From positions 297,967-361,966 of the forward strand of contig QKWP01000229.1 of assembly GCA_003550325.1 (NCBI GenBank): a stretch of 64,000 bases of DNA, given 5' to 3'. Below are positions 1 through 13,268 of the stretch, piece after piece. The notes beneath the pieces were generated by a model. It had not been told where the DNA came from. It worked only from the letters and a program-made list of their open reading frames with translations, and did no database searches. The stretch's first letter is position 1. Every line of letters begins with the position of its first letter. A program made the position numbers and the translations under genes. This DNA comes from Gigaspora rosea. Lineage: Eukaryota; Glomeromycota; Glomeromycetes; Diversisporales; Gigasporaceae.

Positions 1-71
1 AAATTATAAATCTTTATTTTAATTATTCAAAACCAAACTAGTTAGAGTTAATATAAGGTTTTATTTTTTTA

Positions 72-1745
72 TAGTGGCAAAATCTTTCAAATGATCTTGT
101 GAACCTGTGAAATTTATGAAAGAACTTGCAAACTGAGGTTTCGAAATATTTCAGAATAATTTCAAAATACTTTAGTTTAAAATAATTTGAAATATTTTCA
201 AAATATTTTAAATCTGAAAAACCAAGCTAGAAGTATATCTGTAACCTGTATATACCAAGGGGTATATTGGACTATATTTTTAAAATATTTTGAATTTTTG
301 TATGATGTTACAAAATCAGATTAGATCTTTTATAAATTAGATCTTTTTTTAGTTTGTTTTTTGATTTCAGTTTGTTTTTCTTTTATTTATTTATTTATTT
401 ATTAATTTTTTTTACAATTTACAAAAACACTAGAAAACCAACAACTATTTAGCACTTTGCAAGAACACCAATTTGACTTTGCACACCAACTCAGACTTCT
501 GTTACTTTGCAAGAATACACAACTGATTTTTTTAACAATTTCTAAATTTCCAAGAACACTTCTTTAAAGAAATAATTAAAAGATTTGCCTGGGTAGTACA
601 ATATAAATAACAAACAATAACATATGATCATTACCTGATTTTAATTGAATGTTATTGTAAAAAAATTAGTAATGTGATCACTATTAAAATATAGATCATT
701 GTACTTTACCCTTAATATAAAATTATATATTTTTTTATTATTATCATTATATATTATATATATTACATTTTTAAATTAAATATATATTTTAATAAATAAT
801 ATATTTTATTATATATTATATTTTAATTATTATATATTCTTTACAGTATTATTTTTACATTATTACATATTATTTTAATTAGTTTTACTTTGTCACATCT
901 AATTCTATTACTATTTGTAGAAGAAAAAATAAAAAACTAGCTCTATATACTTATTTTCACACACCCCATAGTTAGCTTTTGTATTTGCTTCAGCTTTTTT
1001 TTTGTTTTAACTATCACCTTCATTTCTTTCTTTTTCTAAACACTTCCTAAAATAGGCTAGAAAATCTAGTATGCTCTTGCAAAGTGCTAGAGAAGTTAGT
1101 GTTCTTACAAAGTGCCAGAATAAAATAAATTAATAAAAAAAGTTTAAAAAAAATACAAAAAACAAAAAATGTCAAACAAAAAAATAAATAAAGCGAAACT
1201 TTGAAAAACTTGCAAAAACTTGTACCAAACTAAATCATTTCTTTAAAGAAGCATTCTTGAAAATTTAGAAATTGCTAAAAAAATCAGTTGTGTATTTTTG
1301 CAAAGTGTCAGAAGTCTGAGTTGGTATGCAAAGTCAAATTGTGTTTTTGCAAGTGCTGAATAGTTGTTGGTTTTTTTGCAAAAGACTAGTGTTTTTGTAA
1401 AGTGTAAAAAAAATTAAATAAATAAATAAATAAAAGAAAAAACAAAATGAAAACAAAAAACAAAATAAAACAAATCTAATTTATAAAGATCTAATCTGAT
1501 TTTGTAATATTATACAAAATTTTGAAATATTTTGAAATATAGTTCAATATGCCCTTGATATAATCCAGATCACAGATATACTGATCCAGCTTGGTTTCTC
1601 AGGTCTAAAATATTTTGAAAATATTTCAAATTATTCAAAATAAAATATTTTAAAAAATATTTTTTGCAAAATATTTCGAATTATATTGCAGTTCGCTAAA
1701 AGATTTTACAGGCTCCAAGAAACTTTCAAAAAATTTCACTACTAT
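72..1745. mobile_element. Foldback element with ~550-650 bp imperfect terminal inverted repeats
   Basis: The left arm (about 72-580) is repeated in reverse complement at about 1220-1745. Matching landmarks are a (ttta)n tract at 381-403 against (aaat)n at 1414-1434, a stretch containing agcactttgcaagaacacc against its complement near 1340, and the outer ends tatagtggcaaaatcttt and its counterpart near 1745. The 640 bp between the arms is AT-rich and has no coding signal. No target duplication is obvious. A foldback (long-TIR) DNA element is the simplest reading; a local inverted duplication is the alternative. Confidence 0.6.
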
Positions 1746-1749
1746 AAAT

Positions 1750-2250
1750 TTGCTAATAATATTTTACTTTAATATTATGCACATATTGAAGTGTCTCTTT
1801 AACTAATTTACAAAGTATAGTTTGTTAAATATATATAGAGTTAGTAATAAAATTGCATTTAACAACTTCAATTATTTTTAAAAAAGTAAATTTTGTTCTT
1901 GCGAATACTAATATATATGTAATCTCTATATAAACCTACCAACTAGCGGCAATAGAGTATAACAATAACGTATGTTTATGTTGAATCAGTGCTTGGTTAT
2001 TATTGCTAAAAGACTTGTTAGTATAGTACTACAGATTTTTTTATTATAAATCTATTTTATTGTTACACATAATTATACAAGACATTTTATTAGCTATATA
2101 TATCTTATAAGTTGTCACCCTGTAGTTTTACTAACCCCTAGATTGTATTTCTTTAAAATCTTTAAAAGATTTATAACAATTATTAAGTACTAATACTATA
2201 ATTCATCTAATAAGAGTCTTAAAAAAAGCAAGGCTATAATATATTTTTCT
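1750..2250. other. AT-rich intergenic stretch, nothing recognised
   Basis: No open frame, structured repeat or splice-like arrangement could be supported here. Confidence 0.4.
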
Positions 2251-2604
2251 AATTAATGGGTATCTGTTTGGCTATTGTGCTACATTTATTACATACAAAA
2301 AAATTAATTTTGAATTAATTATTTGACAAATTTATTTAGTTTTTTCAAAATATATTTGAATTAGAACTATCTTTTTGTATAATTAACAATATTTATTAAT
2401 AAAAATTTTATATAACTTACTCTTAAACTTTCTTTATTGTTCTAAAATTTTGCTGTACTAAATTTAGTCAGAATTAAAAAAAACATAGTATAAAAAAATT
2501 TGTAATAAAAATAAAAAAAATCAATGTTTTGAATCCAATTATAATTTTGGTATAATTAAAAAAAATAAATAATAATTTTTTTAAGAAATAATTTATATAT
2601 CACA

Positions 2605-2900
2605 CATGCAATGTTGTTGCATCTAAAATTAGGTGTAATGTAAAATCAAAACAATTAAAAATCCTGTTTTTCATTGGTTAGGTTAGGGTGAGGTAAAGAT
2701 TGAGTGTACAGACAAAAGGAGGTTTTATAGTAAAATTTTGCAAGTAATTTTTTTTGTTAGAATCCAAAGAGTAGTTTCATATGCTTAATTTTAAGTTATA
2801 GATAATTTTTGATAAAATGAACATTTGTTTTGAATTTTTTGATTATGTAATATTATATCTGATCTTGAAATTTGATTGGGAGACTGACATATAAGGCAGA
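2605..2900 (+). mobile_element. MITE copy of the GGTTAGGGT-containing family
   Basis: It contains the ordered landmarks shared by copies elsewhere in the window: gtgtaatgtaaaatcaaa, gttagggtgaggt, atagtaaaattttgc, tttttttgttagaat, then a terminal tctgatcttgaaatttgat. Related copies lie near 15.7, 28.6, 34.2-34.7, 47.5 and 57.9 kb. It is non-coding. Borders are approximate. Confidence 0.5.
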
Positions 2901-3336
2901 TCACCACGAAGCAATGATAAATTTACTCTTTTTTTAAATAGCTTAACAGTTAAATAAACCTGTTTTAAAATGATATACATCTAAAAATAGTTAGTCTTTT
3001 CATATATTTTATATAGTAAAATGTAGTAAAAACATAGTAAAAATTTAGTAAATTTAATTTACCTATAAGTTTTTATATACCAAACCAATTTTAATAATTT
3101 TACTATCATTAGAACCAGAAAAATTAGCTTTAAAACTTTATTAAAAATTTAATAAAATTTTATTAAATAGATTTTAGTTATTTATGATTTAGTGTTTTTT
3201 TGGATGCACTTTTAGTAACAATCTAATTTTTAAATATATTAATATAACTTTTGATAAGTAAGTTGATTTTAAATATACCAAAATAAAATATAAATATAGA
3301 ATTATATATTGGATAAATTTAATTAAAATTAGAGTA

Positions 3337-4850
3337 GTCTTATCATAGACCCGGGGTTTACACTAATAACCTAAACCCCAAAGAGGTCTACATTAAGACA
3401 ATTAATTTAATCCTAGACCCATATCTAACCAATCAAATTTAATCACATGACAAATATAAATTTGGCATTGACCATCGCCATGCTGACCCCATGATCGGCC
3501 AATCAAATTCGGTCGCATGACTGATAGTTCATCAAAAAAAAAGAAAGTCTCCGGACACCATAACAAAAATACAAAAAAATAAAAAAAAATTTTTAAAAAA
3601 AATTTATTTATAGGGTTTAAATTCGATCACGGGATACCAAAATTTCCAAGTCTTTTACACGAAATTACCTAATTTTTTTATTTTTTTTATGTTTTTTAGG
3701 GACAGAAACAAACACAAAAAAATGAGCGCACCCAAAGCAACGCACGACACCAATATATGGCGCACCCAAAACAACGCACAACACCAAGCTTTTTACACGA
3801 AATTATATATTTTTTTTATTATACTGTTATAAAAAAAGGACAGAATTGAATACAAAAGAAATGACTATATACGGCACACCCAAAACAACGCACAACACCA
3901 AGAAACGACGATACACACCACCCAAAGCAACGCACAGCACCAAGAAATGACGTACACAGCAACTACAACACCAAGAAATGACAATATACGGCACACCCGA
4001 AGCAGCGGCAAAACACCAAGAAATGATGATACACAGCACCAAAAAAATGACCACACCATTGAAATCGAAGACGATGCGAACATAAACGATAGCAGCACAA
4101 TATAAAGTAAAAACTAGTTAATATACTAGTATAAAAAAAAAACAAAGAAAACAACAAGACAACTCACCTAACGGAGAAATACAAGGCCAACTAACAGAAA
4201 AACTTACAAGACCACCTAACAAAAGAACGCCTTCCACGAACCCAACGAAATGAAACAAGGCCTATATGTAAGAAGAATATCTAAAAAAGTAAAAAGAATT
4301 ATTAATTTCGAATATCAAAAAAAAACAGAATCATTCCAGAAAACACACGAAGCCACGCGAACGGAAAAACATGCAAGACCACCTACTGGAGAAACATACA
4401 AGACCACTCACCTGAAAAACGTACAAGAACACTATTCACAAGTCGGAGAAACGTATTACTCCAAAAGAACGCCGAAGAGCCACAGATGACCATTCCACAA
4501 GAGTCACGCAAGACCACTCCTCCCATTAGCGACAACGCCAACGACGACAATTGAGATGACACCAACGACGACACCTGCTACGACACCAACGATGACACCT
4601 GCGACGAAACCCGCGATGACACCAACGACGGTAGCTAAAAAAGAAAAAAGAAAAAAAAGTTAAACCAAAATAAACAAAAAAAAACAAACGAAAGAAAAAA
4701 AAAAGAAAAAAAACTTATCTTGATGATCTTATGCATATAGGGGTGCACAGGCATAGGTTAAGGATTTTCTATAAAAAAAATTTTAATATAAACCTCTATG
4801 AGGTTTATATTATTTAACGTAAAACCCGGGTCTAGGCTAAGGTTTTTCTT
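3337..4850. mobile_element. Nested inverted-repeat element with degenerate tandem core
   Basis: Left terminus (about 3345-3392) with agacccggggtttac and aaagaggtctacatta matches the complement of the right terminus (about 4775-4845) with gtaaaacccgggtct. The core (3700-4640) is richer in G+C and is built of degenerate short repeats: acaacgcacaacaccaag (3735-4060), tacaagaccacctac-type units (4190-4440) and acaccaacgacgac-type units (4540-4635). Short frames here are by-products of these repeats. Confidence 0.45.
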
Positions 4851-4884
4851 AAAATTATTAATACAATTTTTCAATTTTAATACT

Positions 4885-5016
4885 GTACTAAATTTAGTAC
4901 ATTGTACTAAATTTTTAGTACATTGTACTAAATTTAGTACATTGTACTAAATTTAGTACATTGTACTAAATTTATTACATTGTACTAAATTTAGTACATT
5001 GTACTAAATTTAGTAC
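4885..5016. repeat. Tandem array of a 19-bp palindromic unit
   Basis: About seven head-to-tail copies of GTACTAAATTTAGTACATT; one copy has two extra T and one has a substitution (tttattacat). Each unit contains the 16-bp perfect palindrome GTACTAAATTTAGTAC. The array sits directly inside the right inverted terminus of the surrounding element. Confidence 0.9.
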
Positions 5017-5039
5017 AGCAAACAGATACCCATTAATTT

Positions 5040-5580
5040 AATTGTATAATATGCTGAATTTTACTCTTTTAATTGTAAGATAAGAACTTTTATTTTCAAA
5101 TTTACACAAGTATAGAGTAATTTCAAAATGAATTTAAAGATGATATAACTTAGCTATATCCATATATATTTTCATAAAATCAAATTTCTTTTTAAGTTCT
5201 AAATTTCTCGGTAGAGTTACACAAAGCAATAGTGCGAAAATATACAAGAAATATTTACTATCTTGATGTACTAAAAATATTTGAGAAACAATTTCGTACT
5301 GTACAACACAGGTTAGAATCCCAATTCCGAATTAATCTTAGCTTTGATATTAGGTAAATGTTAAATGTATAATCCTATCCATTTTGTAAGTCATTCTGAT
5401 GATATTCTATCGCTATCATTACTCAATTTATTTAGTGGTTACAATAGGGGGTACTGTTCTTGTGGAACGTTATAGATGTTTGTGTTATTGTATTTGCGTG
5501 CTACAGTAACTACAGTAACTACAATAATGATAATAATGATGTGAATTCACCTAATTTTATTAATTTATACTTAATCCGAA
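5040..5580 (+). promoter_or_regulatory. Upstream region of the TPR gene
   Basis: AT-rich leader between the TTAA-flanked element and the TPR start codon at 5581. It contains a short duplication (ctacagtaa / ctacagtaa / ctacaataa, 5500-5530) and (ataatg)n. No clear TATA box or initiator can be assigned. Confidence 0.3.
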
Positions 5581-8500
5581 ATGAATTCGACCGAACAGAA
5601 ATTAAGCGAAATTAATGACAACGCTCTATCTCAAGACTATTCTCATGTAATTATGTAATGTATTGAAGAAAACTATATTATGCAATGCATTAACTTAATT
5701 TTAAAAATAAATTAGGCTGTGAGTAATTATGGAAGCTCAACTGATGTTAGTAATGACATTGAACATTGCGGAACTCTTCTTGATTCTTTCAATAAAGAAT
5801 TAAGTATCACGCCAGATGATGCGATCTTATTATATAATCGTGCGCTTATTTATTGTAAAATGAAAAAATATAAAGAGTCCCTTTTGGATTTAAATAAAAT
5901 ATTGGAGATTAAACCCGATAACTTGGATGCTATAAGTATCCGAGGAGAAGTCAATTTGATTTTAAAAAGATACAAGGATGCCATTGATGATTTTAATAAA
6001 GAATTAGAATTGATACCAGATAGTGCAAACGCAAGGTTCTATCGTATTAATGCTTACATACATTTGAATGAACTTGATAATGCTTTCAAAGATGTTTGCA
6101 AATTATTAGAAGATTCACCTGACAATATTCATTTATTACTTATTCGAGCTGCTATTTGCTATGATACAAAAAAATATGATGAATCTCTTTTGGATATAAA
6201 CAAAATATTGGAAATTGAGCCAAATAACTTGAATGCAATGAATATCCGTGGAAAAGTTAATTTAATGTTGAATAAATATCAAGAAGCACTTGTAGATTTA
6301 AATAAAGGACTAGAAATTGAACCAAATAGTAAAGATATGATATTAAGTCGTATGCAAGTTAATTTTAATACGAATAAATTTAATACAACTCTTGAAGATA
6401 TAAATAATTTATTAAAAAATGATCCAAAAAATGTAAAGTTATTAATGATTCGTGGATTGAATTATATGATTTTGATTCAATATAAAGAATCATTGGAAGA
6501 TTTTACTAGTGCATTAGAAATTGAGCAAACCGATTTTGAAGTTCGTTTATCACTTCAAAGATATTGTGGAATAATAAATCAATTGATGTGTAATTACAAC
6601 GCTGCCTTATATCATTTTAATGAAGCTTTAAAAATTAATCCTGATGATAAAGTTTCCTTAAGTGAACGTGCAAAAACATATAAAATGTTAAATCGTTATG
6701 AAGAATCCATTGCTGATTTTAATAATTCAATTGAAATAGAATCAATTAATGATGTATTACTAGAGGTTGATGGAATTGATTATTACTCTCTCAATTACTA
6801 TGAACGATCATTAATAGATTTAAACAAAGTTTTGGATGTCACTCCGCATGATAGAATTACCTTGGCTCGTCGAGCAGACGTATATCGCATATTGGAACGT
6901 CATGATGATGCGCTTTGTGATCTTAATATTATGCTAGAAACTGATCCGCATGATGCACTTGCTTTACGTATTCGTGGCGAAACTTATCGTCAAATGGAAA
7001 AATATTATGAATCACTAGATGATTTAAACCAAATACTATTTAATAACCCAGATGATGCATCTGTATTGAGACTTCGTGGAGATATTTACCAAAAAATGAA
7101 TAAACTTAAAGAGTCACTTAGTGACTTTATTAAAGCACTAAACATAGAACCAAGCAATAAATTTGCACTAAGTTCTTGTATTGATATTTTCCGAGCTTCA
7201 GAAGAATATGATAAATATGTTTTAATATTGGAAAAAGCTGTTGAGGATGACGATTTTGGTACTTTAGATTTATATGTCGAATTATTAAATAATAATCCAA
7301 ACGATGCTTTTATAAAAACTTCTAGAGGTGTAATTTTCTGTATATTACAACAATATGAAAAATCCATTAATGACTTAAATAGCGTATTGGAATTTTCACC
7401 AGATAATGTATTTACTCTTAGATCACGCGGATATACTTATTTTATGATGAATGAATATGACAAATCATTTGATGATTTAAACAAGGCTTTAAGTATAAAT
7501 CCGGAAGATGCATCTATATTAGGGTTGCGTGGGGAAATTTATATCAATTTGAAAAAATATGATGAATCCCTCATTGATTTAAATAAATCACTTGCTATTA
7601 ATCCTGATGATATATCTGTGCTTGTTAAACGTGGACTAGTTTTCGCCAAACTTCATTTATGCGAAAAATCATTTATAGATTTAAACAAAGTATTAAGTAT
7701 TGATTCAAATAATGCAAAAGCGTTAGAGATTCGTGGATTAAATTATTTGTTTTTGGGTAAGATTGAAGAAGCATTTAAAGATCTGACAAAATCATTAGAA
7801 ATAGATGCAAATAATTCACTGGCGCTAAATACCCGAGGAAAAATCTATCGAGAGATGGAAAGATATGAAGATGCGATTTCTGACATAACAAAGGCACTAG
7901 AAATAAAAAAGGACGATGAATTTGCATTAGAAAACCGTGGTGAACTTTATGAGATAATGGGTGAACATGAAAAGGCGTTGAATGATTATTGTAAACTATT
8001 AGAAATCAATACAAATAATAAATTTGCATTGAAAGCTCGCGGAATAATTTACTCTACAATGAGTAAACATAAAGAAGCACTTGAAGATTTTACAAATTTA
8101 TTGAAACTTGATCCAAATGATGCATTCACATTAAGCAGACGTGGATCTCTTTACTACATGTTAGAAAAAAATAAAGAAGCAATTGAAGATTTAAATAAAT
8201 CTCTGAAAATTAATCATAATGACGCATTTGCATTAAAAATCCGCGGATTAATATTTAGTTCTCTAGGAAAATTTAATGAAGCGCTTGATGATTTAAATAA
8301 ATCATTAGAAATTGAACCAAATGATATAATTTCATTAAAAAGCAGAGCTTCAATTTATCATATTATTTATGAATACGATAAAGAAATTGTAGATTTAAAT
8401 AAATTATTAGAAATTACATCTATTGATACCTCTGTGTTAAATAGCCGAGGATCAGTATATGGCACGATAGGTAGGCATGAAGAGGCTATTATAGATTTCA

Positions 8501-10626
8501 GTAAATCATTAGAAATTAAACCAGATGACGCATTTGCACTGAGAAACCGTGGTGCTGCTTATAGTATGATAGGCAGATATGAGGAGGCAATTTCAGATAT
8601 AAATAAATCGTTAGAAATTGAACCGAATGATGCTTTTGCATTAAAAAGCCGTGGATTTGCTTATGATAGCATTGAAAAATACGAAGAAGCAATCTCAGAC
8701 TTAAATAAATCGTTGGCTATTGAACCAGATGATGAGTTTGCATTAAAAACACGTGGAGCTTCTTATTATAATATCGAAAGATATGATTTGGCAATTAAAG
8801 ATTTAAATAAATCTCTAGAAATTAAATCAAATGACGCATTTGCATTGAAGATGCGTGGTTTAACTTATCAAAGTATTGGAAAATACAGTGAAGCACTTGT
8901 AGATTTAATCAAATCATCAGAAATTGATCCGAATGATGCATCTGTTTTAAGTAGTTGTGGACTCATTTATGGTCTGATAAGAAAATACGATAAAGCAATA
9001 GAGAGTATCACAAAATCACTTGAAATTGAACCAAATAATACGGTTGCATTGAGAATTCGAGGAGGAATTTATTACGAGATGGGAATTTATGAAAAGGCGA
9101 TTGAAGATTTGACAACACTAATAAATATTAATCCAACGGACGTACTAGCATTCAAAAGTCGTGGAGCTATCTATCTTGATATTGGCAAATATAAAGAAGC
9201 AATTGATGACTTAACAAAATCACTAAGACTAGTATCAGATGATGAGTTTGCTTTAAGCAGACGCGGAGCTGCCTATTTAATGTTGGCGAATTATGAAGAA
9301 TCATTCAAAGACTTAAACAAATCATTAGAAATAAATTCAAATGAGGCATTTGCTTTGAGTAGACGTGGAGTCGTATACACAACGATTGGCAAATATGAAG
9401 ATGCAATTAATGATTTAAATAAATCATTAGAAATTGATTGTGAAATATATGCATTGAGTAGACGTGGTGCTATTTATATTGAAATAGGCAAATACGAAGA
9501 AGCACTTAAGGATTTAAACAGATCATTAGAAATCGAGCCAAATAATGCATACGTACTGAGCAGGCGTGGATCACTTTATCGTATATTGAAAAAATATGAT
9601 GAAGCGCTTGAAGATTTAGACGAGTCAATAAAAATCCAACCGAATGATGCATTTGCATTGAAAAACCGTGGAGTGACATATCAAATGTTAAATAAATATC
9701 AAGAAAGTATTGATGATTTAACTAAATCGTTGGAATTAGAACAGGATAATATTTTTTCGTTGATAAATCGTGGAAAAACTTTTGCTTTGATGGGTCTTTA
9801 TCAAAATGCTCTTGAAGATTTAGCCAAATCTTTAGAAATTGAACCAAATAATGTTGCAGCATTGACAATTCGAGGAACGACTTACCTTGAGATGAATGAA
9901 TATGAAAAGTCGACTGAAGATTTATCAAAATTATTGGAAATTGAATCAAATAATACAATCGCATTAAGAAATCGTGTAATTGTTTTTCAAATCACAAGCA
10001 GGTATAAAGAAGCCATCGATGATTTAAATAGATTATTGGAAATTGATTCATTTGATATATTTGCATTAGTAAGTCGTGGAAATCTTAATCTTGCAATGGG
10101 AAATTATAATGAATCGATCAAAGATGCAGACTTCATTTTAGGTCTTGATTCATTAAATACTGATGCAAAAGGAATCAAAGGTGTAGCAATGTATATGCTT
10201 AAATTATATAAAGAAGCTTTAGAAAATTTCAATGAATCATTGAAGTTAGATCCTGATAATTATTTTTGTCTCGCTTATAGAGGTGCTCTTTATTTGAAAC
10301 TTAAAAAATATGACGACAGTGAAAATGATATTGACAAAGCAATTGAATTAATGCCAGATGAACTATACATACATTGGCAGCGTGGCATACTTTACAATGT
10401 AAAGGGACAATACGAAAGTTCACTTGAAGAGTTTTCTACAGTTGATAATTTCGAACCAAAATGCAATTTAGATAAATATGAACAAGCTGAAGCACTTTAT
10501 AACCGTGGAGTTTTATATAAGAAGTTGAAAAAGCATGAAGAATCAATTCGTGACATGAGGCAAGCTCTTGAACTGAAACCTGATGATGATCTTTCCAAAA
10601 TGATTTGCAAAGAATTAGGTGAATAG
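5581..10626 (+). CDS. Giant tetratricopeptide-repeat protein, two exons
   Basis: Exon 1 is 5581-5646 (ATG, 22 codons: MNSTEQKLSEINDNALSQDY then SH). A 69-bp phase-0 intron (GTAATT...attag, 5647-5715) follows, then exon 2, 5716-10626, ending in TAG. The first in-frame ATG of exon 2 is only at 5860, inside the TPR region, so the upstream exon supplies a natural start. The product is about 1,658 aa. From residue ~35 to the end it is a nearly unbroken run of roughly 46-48 units of 34 aa with the TPR pattern (RG..Y...G.Y.EAI.DLNKSLEIEPNDAFAL). One unit near bases 9440-9460 is a residue short, and the spacing is irregular around 7200-7290. I see no signal peptide, membrane segment, kinase or other catalytic domain. 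TPR solenoids bind peptides or proteins; the partner is unknown. The long uninterrupted repeat frame and lack of stops argue for an active gene. No co-regulated neighbour is visible. Confidence 0.88.
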
Positions 10627-11300
10627 CCGCTTTCAGACTGACTGATCTGTATTAATTTCAATCGAAACCCAATTTGCAGATCATTTGGCAGAATTATAAC
10701 AATTAGGTTAGCTGCGCGACACAATCGCGCTAAAACCAGGAACGTGATGAAAATGTTATCTTCCTCTACTGGTTAAATCAACTTTCAGGCGTAAAATATA
10801 CTCTTCTCTTCTCTTTATTCGTTACAGTCAAAAGACTAACTTTTGCTCTTTCTATTTATATTAATTCTGCGATTACATATATTGTGTAACACTTATAATT
10901 CTCTAATTTTACTTTTTTTATTGAAACAACGTCCATGCCCGCTATTTCGAGAACTTACGGTAAATTTTAATGTCAATGACTAGAATTAATTTGTCTGTGA
11001 AATCTGATGTTATTGAAATAACTGCCAATAAAACAAACCTGTTTGTTAATAAATCGATTGTAAAGTAATCTTACCTGTAATTAAATTCTCTGCGAACTAA
11101 GTTGTCTGTGAAGTAATTTTTGGTGATTGATGCTACTGAATAGAATATTAGGTAAAAACTCAATAAAATCGAAATAGATCACAATAAATACAATTTGAAT
11201 CTTAAGGCAGTCTGATAGCGATAGAGAATATTTTACCTGATTTCGTTCCACCATATGATATATATTACTGCGTTCTCAGAATAACACAAATACCAAATCT
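10627..11300. other. Downstream intergenic region of the TPR gene
   Basis: Slightly less AT-rich than its surroundings but without a supported gene or repeat. It probably contains the 3' UTR and polyadenylation region of the TPR gene. Confidence 0.35.
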
Positions 11301-11302
11301 GG

Positions 11303-11650
11303 TGTTACGATCGGTTGGGAGAGCATGATGAAATTGGGCCAGTTTAGTTCGATCGTGAACAAATTGTGATTAAGGTTAAATGGTTTAAAACGATAACTAA
11401 CTTATAATTACGGGTATAAGGGTCCTCATTATTAATATGAACCAATACATTGGATTATTACAGAAACACTATCTACAACCCTACTTGTTCTTCTCCATAA
11501 GCAAAACCATTCGTATGGGAGCTTTATCACTATCCAAACGGGTGATCAAATCTCCAAACGAGTAATTGATCAGCCGTCTGGAGATTTGATTACCAGTTTG
11601 ACCCGTTTGGGGCTTTGATCACCCGTTTGGAGATTCAATCACCCGACTAT
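11303..11650 (+). mobile_element. Probable LTR fragment related to the 23.9-kb element
   Basis: The sequence TGTTACGATCGGTTGGGAGA and the next ~50 bp match the start of the element at 23939 (TGTTACAATCGGTTTGGGAG), in the same orientation. Further in (11534-11645) are direct and inverted copies of a ccaaacgggtgatcaaat-type motif. The far end could not be found, so this is either a truncated LTR or a diverged relative. Confidence 0.35.
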
Positions 11651-12094
11651 GCCAAAATAAGAAATAAATAACGATAAAATAACAATATTAACTAAAAATA
11701 GAAAAAGTTGATCATAAAGCACCGGTATGCTCATACACGAAACGAACAGTAGAAGTATGTTACACCAGCACAGCACATTGACATGTGAAATGATAGCTTT
11801 TTAACGCCCAACCAAAAGTAAGATTTTGCGAACGACATTCTAGATGGCAGGTAACCATACGCCCCGTCAATTTGCATGACTACGTTCCTGGTATTATCAA
11901 ATAATCTGGACAGCAAAAATTCCGACCAAATATTTACGAAAAATGTAAAAGTCTATCAACTTTGCATGGCCTTCTAACAAAATGACCGGAATTGCAAAAA
12001 AGATCATAATCGACTTTGCAATAATAAAACCCTAACCACACATAAAGCCTTAACACACTAAGAAATTAGGCGCTCGAATTACCGTTCAACAGCA

Positions 12095-12180
12095 TTCAAG
12101 ATGGTCCATATGATTATTGACACGTGAAAATTAAGCATCAAGACGGTCCATGCGATGATAGACAGGTAAAAATTAAGCAC
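12095..12180. repeat. Two-copy tandem repeat, period ~42 bp
   Basis: caagatggtccatatgatta... is followed by caagacggtccatgcgatga..., both ending in aaaattaagca. The surrounding 11650-12450 region has no supported gene; the phrase ccgttcctggta recurs at 11886 and 12283. Confidence 0.5.
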
Positions 12181-12962
12181 CAAGTGATATATAGTATCAC
12201 GTGGACCAATCAGATCCAAGATTTTGTGGAGCAACGACATTTCGATTGCCGTAAAACCATCACTACGTGATATTCATCACTCCGTTCCTGGTATACAATT
12301 TTAATTCTGATCAAATATCTGCGTTTTACAGAATTGTATGCGATGGGGTTTTTTGGGTAACCGAATATTACAAAGAGGGACATCTAAAGCAGAGGCAATT
12401 AACTTTAGAGTTAGGGTCATCCTATATTAGAGTAAGATTAGGTCTTAGGTAGATATATATAAGCAAAATTGCCTTCTTGACATATTTGCTTAACACTATT
12501 TTTGTATTTTTAGGTTTTTTGTATTTATTTCTTGTATGGGCAGATTTGTTTTCATTCAATATTGTTACAAATTTGATTTTATCACATATGACGATCAAAA
12601 CTTGACCTTAACCAATCAAATTAATAAAGTGACATTTGTCAATCAAAATGCAATTAACATCGATAACAATTTATTGTCAAACGATTTATTATCAAATTAT
12701 TTATTATCAGCGAAACTTTATTTAATTATATATTTTTAAATAGTAATTCGATTCTATATTTCTGTCATCACCTTTACTAGGGATGCATTTCAACTTTAGC
12801 TCATATTAAATTAAACAATATCATATAGGTATTTGATCTAAATTAATTAAAATAATTGAAGCTTATATAAAATAACTAGTATTTTTATTTTTTTTGTTGA
12901 CTATATATCTAATAATTAATACTTTAGTTTTGAGATTAGTGAATACGAATTTGTTTTAGAGT

Positions 12963-13268
12963 GTAGATTACATCAAAATGACATAATATGCACGTGTTCT
13001 GAGTTATCCAATCAAAAGAATAAATGCCTGATTACGGTTATCATTTAGTAGTATTTTTAGGTGTATGGATCTGTAGATTACATCAGAATGTCATAATGTG
13101 CACATGTTCTGAGTTATCCAATCAAAAGACAAATTGCCAGATTACGGTTGTCATTTAGTATTATAAGATTTTTAGGTGTGTAGATCTGTAGATTACATCA
13201 GAATGTCATAATGTGCACATGTTCTGAGTTATCCAATCAAAAGACAAATTGCTGGATTACGATTAATA
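12963..13268 (+). repeat. Minisatellite, 2.7 copies of a ~110-115 bp unit
   Basis: Units start at 12963, 13073 and 13188 with gtagattacatca.aatg.cat and share tgttctgagttatccaatca. The second and third are nearly identical; the first is more diverged. Confidence 0.85.

Larger units (their letters stand above)
2253..5038. mobile_element. TTAA-flanked element with short perfect inverted termini
   Basis: A 20-bp perfect inverted repeat (AATTAATGGGTATCTGTTTG at 2251-2270, complement at 5019-5038) bounds 2.8 kb. The outermost TTAA on each side could be a piggyBac-style TTAA duplication, although the palindromic AT-rich edge makes the exact boundary ambiguous. Just inside the right terminus lies a palindromic tandem array (4885-5016), and a related gctgtactaaatttag occurs inside the left part near 2455. 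There is no transposase frame, so it is non-autonomous. It carries at least two nested repeats, at 2605-2900 and 3337-4850. Confidence 0.5.

Noticed and set aside
3827..4574. Several short frames in the 3.3-4.85 kb element
   Set aside because: They arise from degenerate tandem repeats and have no conserved motif.
5719..5721. GTG as start codon of the TPR gene
   Set aside because: An upstream ATG exon (5581-5646) joins in frame through a canonical 69-bp intron; non-ATG starts are rare in fungi.
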